Source of the DNA: Syntrophomonadaceae bacterium
GTDB taxonomy: Bacteria > Bacillota > Dethiobacteria > DTU022
Direction of reading: 5' to 3'
NCBI GenBank assembly: GCA_007121075.1
Contig: SKMK01000016.1
Coordinates: forward strand, 1 to 64,000
Length of the DNA: 64,000 bases
The notes under the pieces were generated by a model. That model saw nothing but the letters and a program-made list of their open reading frames with translations. It made no database searches and was not told the DNA's origin. Position numbers and translations under genes: made by a program. This document shows positions 45,766-54,250 of the stretch, piece after piece; the stretch's first letter is position 1; every line of letters starts with the position of its first letter.

Positions 45766-45814
45766 AAAGGCTCCCGCCTAACCTGGAGTATATTTGAATA
45801 AGGCGGAAGCCTTT
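45766..45814. terminator. Bidirectional terminator between convergent genes
   Basis: A 14-base stem with one mismatch, AAAGGCTCCCGCCT (45766-45779) with AGGCGGAAGCCTTT (45801-45814), lies between the stops of the aldo/keto reductase and the serine hydrolase. T-rich sequence follows on the plus strand and the pairing works for both strands. Confidence 0.75.
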
Positions 45815-45848
45815 TGGATTGTTTTAATGTGATCATTATTTTTGTTGA

Positions 45849-47333
45849 TCAGGCTTGCTCCGGGGCAGACAATATTTTTACAGCCAGGAATCCACGCCAT
45901 AAAGCTTTAACCAGCATCAGCAAGGACAGCAAAATGATTCCGTAAACCAGGTCCGGGTGAAACAGGGCCAGGAGCTGCCAGACTGAAAACCCGGCACCGG
46001 CAGGGATGTAATATAAAAGCAGGAAAGGGACGAGCAACTCCAACAGTAACGGCAGGATTACCTTCCTGGTCAGGCTGGGGATTCCCCGGGGCCGATGTGT
46101 CCTGATTTTTTTCCCCCATTTACGCGGCAGGATTAATATAGATCTGATCACTAAAACCAGCAGGACCATGATTATTATAAGCAGGGCCAGGTATATAAAA
46201 AATGGGACCCTGGAACTGCCTTCCGGTTCATTTCCCATCAGGAACTCGGCCACACCCATGGTAATAGCGCCGGCCGGTATTTCTATCTGGCCGCTGGTAT
46301 TAGTAAAAACTACCACTCCCCACTGCTCTTCAGGCGCAAAGGCCATTGCGGCATTGAAGCCTTGCGTGGCGCCGTCATGATTCATGATCATTGTTTCATT
46401 TTCTATTCTTTTCAAAAGGCCCATGGCATATCCGCCGCCTTCATCTGTTGCAGTGCCGGGCTGATACATTGCTTCGATACTTTCTTCGGAAAGAACCTCT
46501 ACGCCGCCATATCGGCCTTGATTCAGGTACATCAGCAGGTAGCGGCACATATCTTCGGCGCTGGATATAATAAAACCGGCGGCCAGAGAGTTGTCCAGGT
46601 ACTGGACATCTGATTCCCTGGTAGCCCCGAACCAGCGGACATGCCCGGAAGCCATTCCTCCGGCTTCGCCTTCCTGTTTGGACAGGTAACTGTTTTCCAT
46701 CTCCAGAGGTTCAAATATATTAGAGCGGACATATTCTGAGTAATCCTGCCCGGTTACCTTTTCAATTACCAGGCCCAGAATAAGGTAGTTGGCGTTGGAA
46801 TAGATATAGGCTTCACCCGGCCTGTGTTCCAGAGAGGTTTTACTTAAACCCCTGACTTCTTCCTCCAGGCTTTTGGTGCTGCCTTTGGCCAGGCTGGTAA
46901 CCCCGGCCAAATTAGGAATGCCGCTGGTCTGCACCAGGAGGTGGCGCACGGTTATTTCATCCGCATCATGTTCGCCGGCCATGGTAAACCAGGGGAGGTA
47001 ATTTATTACCGGTTTATCAAGTTCTAGTTTGCCGGCCTCGACCAGTTGCATAGCGGATGCTGCAGTAAAAGATTTGCTCAAGGAGCCGATTATGAAGGAA
47101 GTTTCTGGGGTAACTTCTCTTTCGCTGTCTGCGCTTCCATATCCCTGCAGGTAGGCGATTTGGCCGTCCTGGATGATCCCCAGGGCCAGTCCCGGTATGC
47201 GGGAAATACGCATCTCACTTTCAATATAGGCATCTACCGCATCCGTATCAAGCTCTTCTGCTGAAGCAAAACAAAAGGAGCCTGCCCCGGTTATCAGCAG
47301 TAATGCCGTCAAGATGATTATAGTTCTAGTCAT
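45849..47333 (-). CDS. Secreted/membrane serine hydrolase (beta-lactamase class C/PBP4*-like)
   Basis: A 494-residue protein with an N-terminal signal (MTRTIIILTALLLITGAGSFCFA), a serine beta-lactamase-like domain and three or so C-terminal membrane helices. Active-site motifs: SLSKS (S-x-x-K), YSNANY (Y-x-N) and NHDGATQG in place of KTG. Such proteins are D-peptidases, esterases or peptide hydrolases rather than true beta-lactamases. The track's start at 47405 is too early; the ATG at 47333 follows AAAGGTGG and gives the signal peptide directly. Confidence 0.88.
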   Translation of the reverse strand: MTRTIIILTALLLITGAGSFCFASAEELDTDAVDAYIESEMRISRIPGLALGIIQDGQIAYLQGYGSADSEREVTPETSFIIGSLSKSFTAASAMQLVEAGKLELDKPVINYLPWFTMAGEHDADEITVRHLLVQTSGIPNLAGVTSLAKGSTKSLEEEVRGLSKTSLEHRPGEAYIYSNANYLILGLVIEKVTGQDYSEYVRSNIFEPLEMENSYLSKQEGEAGGMASGHVRWFGATRESDVQYLDNSLAAGFIISSAEDMCRYLLMYLNQGRYGGVEVLSEESIEAMYQPGTATDEGGGYAMGLLKRIENETMIMNHDGATQGFNAAMAFAPEEQWGVVVFTNTSGQIEIPAGAITMGVAEFLMGNEPEGSSRVPFFIYLALLIIIMVLLVLVIRSILILPRKWGKKIRTHRPRGIPSLTRKVILPLLLELLVPFLLLYYIPAGAGFSVWQLLALFHPDLVYGIILLSLLMLVKALWRGFLAVKILSAPEQA

Positions 47334-47577
47334 ATTTAAGGCCACCTTTTTCTTATAATCCGGCAGGTTACACTTACACCATCTTACATTATACCAGTCA
47401 GGCAATTATTATAAAGTTACGACACAGATACTGCTTGAAGGTCGTATTAAATTTTGCCTATATTTTTTCTTTCCTTTATTCTTTCCTTTGACCGCAAAAA
47501 GGCATTTTTAATTCCAGGTTTTATGCTAAAATAAGTGGAGTTATGTAATATATTGTAGCGAAAGGATTGGACTTAAG

Positions 47578-47875
47578 ATGAAAGTGGCAGTATTTAATGG
47601 AAGCCCGAGAGGGAAAAGAAGCAACAGCCACCATATTGTCGAGCCCTTACTGGAAGGGGCAAAGGAGGCCGGTGCAGAAACAGAAGAGGTGTATTTTGAT
47701 TGAAAAGGATATCAAACACTGCGCTGCTTTAACGACAGCCGGCCGGGAGATGGTTGAAAAAGGTGAGGTCAGCAAAGAAACTGTAGAAAAAATCCATATG
47801 CCCCTGATGAGTGACGAAGATTATATGGTCCAGGCCAATGAATACTGGGATGACCAGATAGAAAAAGCTGATTAA
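47578..47875 (+). pseudogene. Decayed NADPH-dependent FMN reductase/flavodoxin-like protein
   Basis: From the ATG at 47578 (after AAAGGA) the frame reads MKVAVFNGSPRGKRSNSHHI, the FMN-binding start of this oxidoreductase family, and then hits TGA after 41 residues. A different frame continues EKDIKHCAAL followed by GREMVEKGEVSKETVEKIHMPLMSDEDYMVQANEYWDDQ, the usual C-terminus of the family. The central part of about 90 residues is missing. So the gene carries a frameshift and an internal deletion. The track ORF 47597-47875 is a chance joining of frames. Confidence 0.8.
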
Positions 47876-47902
47876 TGTTTTTACAGAAAAGTGCCTGTTA
47901 TC

Positions 47903-47940
47903 AAACCCGATCAATATTTTTATGACCGGGTTTAATTTTT
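47903..47940 (+). terminator. Terminator after the pseudogene
   Basis: AAACCCG (47903-47909) pairs with CGGGTTT (47927-47933), followed by AATTTTTA. It lies between the decayed oxidoreductase gene and the converging TRAP operon. Confidence 0.65.
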
Positions 47941-47989
47941 ACGTTAAAAATGGATACCCTGGGTTTTGGTGTTACGTTTCTTTGTTCTG

Positions 47990-49300
47990 CTATCTGTCCA
48001 GCATTGCTTCAGGCAAAAAAAGGGCAATTTGGGGAAAGATTGTAATTAGGATAACCACTACAAAGATGGGAATCACAAACGGAAGCGCCCCCATAAAAAT
48101 TTCTTCCAGGGGCACCTCTTTTGTAGTGCCCGCGATGGTGTATAAGTTAAGGCCCATAGGGGGTGTAATCAATCCCACCTGCATCATCAAGACACACACT
48201 ACCCCAAAAAAGATGGCATCAAAGCCCAGGCCTATAATTAGCGGATAGATAACTGGCAGGGTCAGGACCATCATTGAAACAGCATCGATGAAACAGCCGA
48301 GGAAAAAATAAATAATCAAGATCATGGCCAGAATTACATAGGGAGAAACCTCGAGTGCTACTACCAATTCGGCCAGCTCAGCCGGAATTGTAGAAAGAGC
48401 CAGAAAGTAACTGAATACTGTGGCCCCGGCCACCATGAACAGGACCATTACAGATACCCTGATTGTTTCCTGCATACCCTGAAACAAGGCCCTGAAATCC
48501 AGTTTTCTCTTTGCCAGAGCCACCAAAAACAGCAAGGCAGCCCCGGTTGCACCCGCTTCGGTGGGGCTGAACCAGCCCCTGTAGATGCCTCCCATCACGA
48601 TTATGAAAACGGCCAAAATTTCCCAGATTCCTTTTAAAGCTGTGACTTTATCTTTAAAACTGACCGGATCAGGCCTGCCGGGCGCTAAAGCAGGGTTTAT
48701 TTTGACCTGGATGACAATAATCAAAACAAAGGTTGCCACCAGAGCCAGGCCCGGTATAATGCCTGCTATCAGGAGGCGGCCGATCGATTGTTCCACCAGC
48801 ATTCCGTAAACCACAAAACCTATACTGGGAGGGATTAAAAAGCCAAGAGTCCCCCCGGCCGCAATAGTTCCTGTAGCCAGGCGGGAGGAATAGTTGAATT
48901 TTTTCATTTGGGGGTAGGCAATTGAACCCATGGCTGCTGCAGTGGCCACAGAAGAGCCCGAAACAGCAGAAAAGCCTGCGCAAGCGGCAATTGTTGCTGC
49001 ACCGAGGCCGCCCGGAAACCTGCGCAGCCATTTGTCAAAAGAATTGTACAGACTCTCAATCAGGCCGCTGCTGGTGGCAAAAGCTCCCATCAACAGGAAA
49101 AGGGGGATAACCATGTATGAATAGTTGCTGGCAACATCGTAGATGGTCCTTGATGCCACCGGCAGGGCTGCGCCCAGGGAAGTAAGGTGCCAGATGCCCA
49201 CAAATCCCACCAGCATCAAAGCCATCGCGATAGGCATTCCTAAAAAGAGCAGAAGGAAAGCTGTTACTGTGCCGGTTATTCCGACAAAAATGGGATCCAG
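47990..49300 (-). CDS. dctM: TRAP transporter large permease DctM, probable CTG start
   Basis: The large membrane subunit of a TRAP transporter, with about twelve helices: PLFLLMGAFATSSGL, GFSAVSGSSVATAAAMG, GTLGFLIPPSIGFVVYGMLVEQSIG and the C-terminal VGLITPPMGLNLY are family landmarks. The track starts at 49237 (MPIAMALML), which removes the first helix half and has no ribosome binding site. In frame upstream lies CTG at 49300, eight bases after GAGGAGG, giving MDPIFVGITGTVTAFLLLFLG, the expected first helix. A stop codon just before excludes a longer start. Confidence 0.9.
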   Translation of the reverse strand: MDPIFVGITGTVTAFLLLFLGMPIAMALMLVGFVGIWHLTSLGAALPVASRTIYDVASNYSYMVIPLFLLMGAFATSSGLIESLYNSFDKWLRRFPGGLGAATIAACAGFSAVSGSSVATAAAMGSIAYPQMKKFNYSSRLATGTIAAGGTLGFLIPPSIGFVVYGMLVEQSIGRLLIAGIIPGLALVATFVLIIVIQVKINPALAPGRPDPVSFKDKVTALKGIWEILAVFIIVMGGIYRGWFSPTEAGATGAALLFLVALAKRKLDFRALFQGMQETIRVSVMVLFMVAGATVFSYFLALSTIPAELAELVVALEVSPYVILAMILIIYFFLGCFIDAVSMMVLTLPVIYPLIIGLGFDAIFFGVVCVLMMQVGLITPPMGLNLYTIAGTTKEVPLEEIFMGALPFVIPIFVVVILITIFPQIALFLPEAMLDR

Positions 49301-49313
49301 GTTTATTTCCTCC

Positions 49314-49853
49314 TCACTCTAATCGTGCGGTCGTTTTCTTGTGACGATTCCTGTCGGGTGAACTACAAAACAGCTTTTCAACGGCTGTTATTAAATCTAC
49401 TAAAAGTTCCAAAAAGAGCAGCGCGCCGCCAATAGATACCAGGATCCTGAACGGATATTGTGAAATGCGCAGGACATCTGAGACGATGGCAGCAGCTCTT
49501 CCATGAGCAATAACCCAGCCCTGCCAAACAAAGATTGCTACAATAAACATACCCAGCAAGCTCATCAAAAATTCGATTATCAGCTGTACTTTTAGGGGAA
49601 AGTACGATACCAGCAGAGTGACCCTGGGATGCCCTTTTACCTGTTGAGTATAAGCTAATCCCAGGAGAATAACTACAGCCAACATATAACGAGACAACTC
49701 AACAGCACCTGAAATCGACCATGAAAAAAATGACCGACCGATTACATCTGCAGTAGTTAAAAACATCATTGGAAGAAGCATGAACATGCTTACAGCATAT
49801 ATATAGTAAGTCAGCTTCTGTATTGTTTTCTTTACTCTCTCTTGCTGCTGCAT
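49314..49853 (-). CDS. dctQ: TRAP transporter small permease DctQ
   Basis: A 179-residue protein with four hydrophobic segments, the small membrane subunit of the TRAP system. The segment MMFLTTADVIGRSFFSWSISGAVELSRYMLAVVILLGLAYTQQ-type order, with Asp-Val-x-x-Arg, Glu-Leu-Ser-Arg and a downstream GHPRVTLL, is diagnostic. It lies between dctP and dctM, with 13 bases to the proposed dctM start. Confidence 0.9.
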   Translation of the reverse strand: MQQQERVKKTIQKLTYYIYAVSMFMLLPMMFLTTADVIGRSFFSWSISGAVELSRYMLAVVILLGLAYTQQVKGHPRVTLLVSYFPLKVQLIIEFLMSLLGMFIVAIFVWQGWVIAHGRAAAIVSDVLRISQYPFRILVSIGGALLFLELLVDLITAVEKLFCSSPDRNRHKKTTARLE

Positions 49854-49887
49854 TTATGAATCAACCTCTCGCGGCGTCCGGTAGAAT

Positions 49888-50982
49888 TTATTCCCAGTTT
49901 TCTGGGTAAGCTGGAAAGTCTACGCCATGGTTGTCAAGTTCTTCCTTGTAAAGCATTAAAGCTTCTTTACCGGGCAATCCTTTGGCTTCCATCTGTTCAA
50001 CCCATTTCATAACAACCTCTTCTGCAAACAGGTCATTCCAGCGGTCAGCTTCTTCTTTGGGAAGCTCATAAAATTCAACTCCCTCATTGGAGAGATTTTC
50101 CATAATTTCCTCGATGGCGGCAACATTTAATCCCCCGGTAAGCTTAAAGGGGTTTTCAGTTACTTCTTCGATAATAGCTCTAAGGTCTTCCGGGGTATTT
50201 TCGTAAGTGTCCAGGTTCATGGCCACCCCTTCGGTTACGCAGCCAAAAGATGCGACTATGGCATGGTTTGCTACTTCATAAAGACTGAAAGCATAATAAA
50301 GCTGGGGACAAGTTACGATGCCGTCAATATCCCCGAGTTCCATGGCCATGTAAACATCGCCCAGAGGCATGAAAACAGGTTCTGCCTCCAGCGCTTCAAT
50401 CATGTAGGTTTGCAGTCCACCCGGGGATCTCATCCGCAGCCCTTCAACATCTTCCAGGGTTTGCACCGGTTCAGTAGTCCAAAAGTACGATTGAATACAG
50501 CCGTTTAAATTAAGTATTTTAACTTCTTCAAATTCCCGGTGCAATATTTTTTCATACATGGCATTACCTATTTCAACCGCCACATCTTTACCATCCACAA
50601 ATACTGGCATGGAGAGGACATCACTCAGAGGGAATCTGCCCGGAGTCCAGGTAGCGGTAAAATAGCCTATATCTGAGAGGCCATCCGCTACGATGTCGAA
50701 GTGGTCTTCCCCTGCCCCAAGCGCTCCGCCGTAGTAAGTAGTGGTTGTAATCCGGCCGCCGCTTCTTTTTTCAAGCTCTTCGAGCATATGATCCCAGACG
50801 GTTGTACATTCGTCGCTGGTGGGAACATGCCAGCTGCTGAATTTGATTTCCATTGTTTCCGATTCACCTGTTTCTGGCTCTTCAGCGACAGGTATTTCGT
50901 CTGGGGAACAACTGGTTAGCGAAAAGATCAATAGGAGGATTAACCCTAGTAGTCCAACGATTTTGCATGTGTCATTTTTCAT
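49888..50982 (-). CDS. dctP: TRAP transporter substrate-binding lipoprotein DctP
   Basis: The extracytoplasmic binding protein of the TRAP system. A lipoprotein signal with lipobox SLTSC near residue 25 is followed by a glutamate-rich linker and the DctP domain: KFSSWHVPTSDECTTVWDHMLEELEKRSGGRI, YYGGALG, LEDVEGLRMRSPGG (with the conserved substrate-carboxylate Arg) and AMELGDIDGIVTC. The ligand is probably an organic acid but cannot be named. The ATG at 50982 (11 bases after GGAG) is preferred to the track's GTG at 50994, which overlaps the ribosome binding site. Confidence 0.92.
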   Translation of the reverse strand: MKNDTCKIVGLLGLILLLIFSLTSCSPDEIPVAEEPETGESETMEIKFSSWHVPTSDECTTVWDHMLEELEKRSGGRITTTTYYGGALGAGEDHFDIVADGLSDIGYFTATWTPGRFPLSDVLSMPVFVDGKDVAVEIGNAMYEKILHREFEEVKILNLNGCIQSYFWTTEPVQTLEDVEGLRMRSPGGLQTYMIEALEAEPVFMPLGDVYMAMELGDIDGIVTCPQLYYAFSLYEVANHAIVASFGCVTEGVAMNLDTYENTPEDLRAIIEEVTENPFKLTGGLNVAAIEEIMENLSNEGVEFYELPKEEADRWNDLFAEEVVMKWVEQMEAKGLPGKEALMLYKEELDNHGVDFPAYPENWE

Positions 50983-51157
50983 GTTGCTGTTCACTCCTTG
51001 TTTTTAATATCCCCTTGGTGTCATATACTTACTTATACTATACATCAGGATAAATAAAATCAGAACAATTTTTTGGAACTTTTATCCTCCTGCCTGCGGT
51101 AGTTTTGATGATAATTCCATATTAGACACCCAGACCGATACTTCCTTTACTAATACC

Positions 51158-51186
51158 TTGATTTTATAATTTGTGCAGGCTAAAAT
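51158..51186 (+). promoter_or_regulatory. Promoter of the tetR-ABC operon
   Basis: TTGATT (51158-51163), exactly 17 bases, TAAAAT (51181-51186), about 40 bases before tetR. It faces the TRAP operon on the other strand. Confidence 0.65.
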
Positions 51187-51188
51187 GT

Positions 51189-51204
51189 AAGTGAGTATTC
51201 ACTT
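51189..51204 (+). promoter_or_regulatory. TetR-type operator AAGTGAGTATTCACTT
   Basis: Inverted repeat AAGTGA-GTAT-TCACTT directly downstream of the -10 hexamer, over the expected transcription start. The size and TGA...TCA arms suit a TetR/AcrR-type dimer. It suggests autorepression of tetR and the exporter genes. Confidence 0.65.
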
Positions 51205-51225
51205 GTATATAAGGGAGATTTTTTT

Positions 51226-51879
51226 ATGTCTAAAAAGAAGAACAGCAGGGAGAGGATTGTGGCAGGAGCCAGAGAGCTTTTTGCGGAGAAAGGTTACCAG
51301 GCTACCTCTATTTCTGAAATTGCCACAACTGCCGGACTTTCAGAAGGTGCCATCTACCGTTATTTTAACAGTAAGGAGGATCTCCTTCTGGCCTGTGTCA
51401 AACCGGCCCTGGATGACAGCCTGGATTTAATTAAACAGAAAGACCTGGCTGTTAGCGACCTGCGCAGTTTTACACGCCTTCTTTTAGAGAAACGATTGGC
51501 ATTATTCCACAAACATTACCTGTCATATAAAATTCTTTTTACCGAAGCCTATTTTAATAAGGACTTGTTTAAAATGATGTGCGAAACGGTTTTATCTGAT
51601 GACAGGCTAAAGGCAGGAACAGAGATGATTTTGGGCTTTGAGGAGATAAAAAGATTGCGCAATTACTTTACTATAATGCTCAGCCAGGTTTTTGCCCTTT
51701 GGAGCATTCATCATTTGCGCAACATCACCGGAGAATTAAGGGAGTATTTGCCGGAAGGCATGTCCAGGGTATCCGATCAGGATTTACTTGATGACATGAC
51801 AGACTTTATTCTTTACGGAATAACCGAAAATCCACCAGCAGGATCGGAGAAGGATGAAAACAACGGAGGCGAGGCATAA
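51226..51879 (+). CDS. TetR/AcrR family transcriptional regulator
   Basis: A 217-residue regulator. The N-terminal helix-turn-helix domain is canonical: RERIVAGARELFAEKGYQATSISEIATTAGLSEGAIYRYFNSKEDLL. The C-terminal ligand-binding part is not recognised. It heads an operon with an ABC ATPase and two ABC-2 permeases, so it most likely senses a compound exported by them. AAGGGAG precedes the ATG. Confidence 0.93.
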   Translation: MSKKKNSRERIVAGARELFAEKGYQATSISEIATTAGLSEGAIYRYFNSKEDLLLACVKPALDDSLDLIKQKDLAVSDLRSFTRLLLEKRLALFHKHYLSYKILFTEAYFNKDLFKMMCETVLSDDRLKAGTEMILGFEEIKRLRNYFTIMLSQVFALWSIHHLRNITGELREYLPEGMSRVSDQDLLDDMTDFILYGITENPPAGSEKDENNGGEA

Positions 51880-51931
51880 TAAATGGAGCGCATGTTTTTT
51901 GCAGCACATTTTGGGGCAAGGGGGCCGGGAC

Positions 51932-52798
51932 ATGTTTCAGGTTAAAGATGTAACTTATCGTTATCCAAAGAACCGTGAGGATACTATCAAAGGTATAACT
52001 TTCGACATCAGGCAGGGTGAAATTTTCGGCTTGCTTGGTCCGAGCGGTGTTGGGAAAAGCACCACCCAGAAAATTATGGTCAAGCTATTATCCGGTTATC
52101 AGGGAGAGATCTATTACCGGGGCAAGGAACTAAAGGGTTATGACAAGGAATATTATCAGGAAATCGGGGTAGGATTTGAGGTGCCGGTCCATTTTTCTAA
52201 GCTGACGGCGGAAGAAAATATAAATTTTTTTAGAAAGCTTTACCGTAACCAGGCCAATACTGATGCTATGATGAAACGTTTAGGTATTTTCGATGCACGA
52301 AATAAGAAGGTTGATCAGTTTTCCAAGGGCATGAAAATTCGGCTTAACTTTGTCCGGGCCGTTCTCAACAACCCGGCCGTGCTTTTCCTGGACGAACCAA
52401 CCATCGGTCTCGATCCTTCCAATGCACGCATCTTAAAAACAATGATTAAAGAGTACCGTGATTATGGAGGGACTGTGCTGTTGAGCACCCACCTGATGAA
52501 CGACGTCGATGAGCTGTGTGACCGGGTGGCATTTATGGTCGATGGGCAGATTGCTGAGATCGACACCCCTCAAAACCTTAAATTAAAGCATGGCGAGAAA
52601 AAAGTAGAAGTAGAGTATAATGAGCATGATGCAGGCGACAGGCCTTCAAAGCGGGCTTCTTTCGAGCTGGAAACCATTAATCGAAACGAAGAGTTCTTTA
52701 AATTGATGCGCACTAAAAAAATTATTACCATGCACAGCAAAGAAACAACGCTCGATGATATTTTCATCAAGATCACAGGGGTGGAAAAACATGCCTAA
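51932..52798 (+). CDS. ABC-2 exporter ATP-binding protein
   Basis: A 288-residue ATPase: Walker A GPSGVGKST, Q-loop region IGVGFEVPVHFSKLTAEEN, signature FSKGMKIRLNFVRA, Walker B VLFLDEPTIGLD, and the switch His in LLSTHLM. A C-terminal region after residue 210 ends TLDDIFIKITG, common in drug-export ATPases. The track's 51854 start overlaps tetR; the ATG at 51932 after AAGGGGG is preferred. The product overlaps the first permease gene by eight bases. Confidence 0.93.
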   Translation: MFQVKDVTYRYPKNREDTIKGITFDIRQGEIFGLLGPSGVGKSTTQKIMVKLLSGYQGEIYYRGKELKGYDKEYYQEIGVGFEVPVHFSKLTAEENINFFRKLYRNQANTDAMMKRLGIFDARNKKVDQFSKGMKIRLNFVRAVLNNPAVLFLDEPTIGLDPSNARILKTMIKEYRDYGGTVLLSTHLMNDVDELCDRVAFMVDGQIAEIDTPQNLKLKHGEKKVEVEYNEHDAGDRPSKRASFELETINRNEEFFKLMRTKKIITMHSKETTLDDIFIKITGVEKHA

Positions 52799-53516
52799 CT
52801 TTTTAGTTCTTCTCCTGGGAGAAATAAAACGCCTGCAACGCTATAATATCATGACAGCCAGCGTAGTCGTGGCCCTGCTCTGGATCGGTGTTCTATACCT
52901 GACCGAGATACCCGATATTACATTTATCTTTCCGATGTTGATTTATGTTGACAGCACCTCAATGGCGATCTTGCTGGTTGGAGTGACCATCTTTTTTGAA
53001 AAGCAGGAAGGAAGCCTGCACACTCTGTTGGTTACACCGATAAACAAGAAAGACTATCTTTTGAACAAGTCTGTTGTCACCGTAGCCACGAGTATTGTTA
53101 CCCTTGTCATACTATATCTTTACGCAGCGATTTTTAAAGAAATTGATATGAGTTTTACCGGGCTTTTAGGGGCTGTGATTTTAGTATCCCTGTTCCACTC
53201 CCTGGTAGGTTTTCTGCTTACCTACCGATCCCGTGATTTTACCGCCCTTTTGATCAATATGATGAAGTATATGTTTATTTTTATGATCCCCACGTTGCTG
53301 GAATATATTCGAATCATCCAGCATGACCTGGTTGAAATGATCCTGTATCTGGCTCCGACCAAAGCGGCCATAATTCTGCTTTATGCCGCAGCAGGAGAAA
53401 CAGAACTTTGGGAGATCATTTATGCGCTCACCTACCTGGGAGTTGGTTCGATTGTGCTCTTTATGGTTGTTCTGAAAAAGTTTGAGCAGTTTGCAGTCCA
53501 GGAAAGCGGGGTGTAA
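52791..53516 (+). CDS. ABC-2 exporter permease, first subunit
   Basis: A 241-residue membrane protein with six hydrophobic segments. The order (EIKRLQRYN at the start, VTIFFEKQEGSLHTLLVTPINKKDYLLNKSV, later GFLLTYRSRDF) matches ABC-2 permeases, in which the E-K-x-x-G-x-x-x-x-L-L-V-T-P segment is typical. I recall similar pairs annotated as fluoroquinolone exporters, but the substrate here is unproven. Start at the ATG 52791, inside the end of the ATPase gene, rather than 52755. Confidence 0.85.
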   Translation: MPNFLVLLLGEIKRLQRYNIMTASVVVALLWIGVLYLTEIPDITFIFPMLIYVDSTSMAILLVGVTIFFEKQEGSLHTLLVTPINKKDYLLNKSVVTVATSIVTLVILYLYAAIFKEIDMSFTGLLGAVILVSLFHSLVGFLLTYRSRDFTALLINMMKYMFIFMIPTLLEYIRIIQHDLVEMILYLAPTKAAIILLYAAAGETELWEIIYALTYLGVGSIVLFMVVLKKFEQFAVQESGV

Positions 53517-53518
53517 AG

Positions 53519-54247
53519 ATGTACGGCACTTTTTTTGTCAGTGAACTAAAGAAATGGATTAGGGATCCCATGATGCGGTTTATGCTCATCTATCCGCTCT
53601 TGTTTGGATTAATCGGGCGTTACCTCCTGCCCTCAATTGCTGAAACCAGCGATTTTGCTATCGAACCCAATGCGGATTACATCCTGGCGGTACTGGCTTT
53701 GATCACCCCGCTGGCTTTTGGGGCACTGACCGGTTTTTCAGTTTTAGAAGACCGTGATGATCATATTATCAACTCGATCAGGGTCACGCCCTTGACCTTC
53801 ACCCAGTTTATGTCTTTTCGCTTGATTATTGTTGTTGTGCTCACTTTTGCAGCCTGTATTTTTGTAATGTGGTTTTCCGATATAGGCGACCTGACCTTGA
53901 GGGACATGATCGTTGTTGCTTTCCTGGCTTCTTTTAGCGCCCCGGCGACCGGCCTGGTGATCAATATTTTTTCGCACAATAAAATAGAAGGGTTTGCCAT
54001 CATGAAGCTCCTGGGGATGGTCATAATCCTGCCTGTAATATCATTGCTTTTTACCGATGCCAGGGAACTCTTTTTTGTGATTGTACCCGCTTTCTGGCCG
54101 GCAAAAATAATCAGCACAGTTGTCCGGGGAGAGGAAATTATGTACTTAAATTATAACTTTTATTTCTGGGTTGGGCTGGGCTATGCCGTGGTTGTAAATA
54201 TTATCAGCTATGTGCGGTTTTTAAAAAAAGTGGCGGGGGAAGAATGA
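53519..54247 (+). CDS. ABC-2 exporter permease, second subunit
   Basis: A 242-residue membrane protein with six hydrophobic segments, starting two bases after the first permease. The ELKKWIRDPMMRFMLIYPLLFGLIGRY N-terminus and FSVLEDRDDHIINSIRVTPLTFTQFM segment are ABC-2-like. With the ATPase and the other permease it forms a heteromeric exporter under TetR control. Confidence 0.85.
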   Translation: MYGTFFVSELKKWIRDPMMRFMLIYPLLFGLIGRYLLPSIAETSDFAIEPNADYILAVLALITPLAFGALTGFSVLEDRDDHIINSIRVTPLTFTQFMSFRLIIVVVLTFAACIFVMWFSDIGDLTLRDMIVVAFLASFSAPATGLVINIFSHNKIEGFAIMKLLGMVIILPVISLLFTDARELFFVIVPAFWPAKIISTVVRGEEIMYLNYNFYFWVGLGYAVVVNIISYVRFLKKVAGEE

Positions 54248-54250
54248 AGG

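Noticed and set aside
47597-47875. 92-residue ORF of the track
   Set aside because: Its first 35 residues are the wrong frame of the flavodoxin-like gene; the whole is better explained as a pseudogene.
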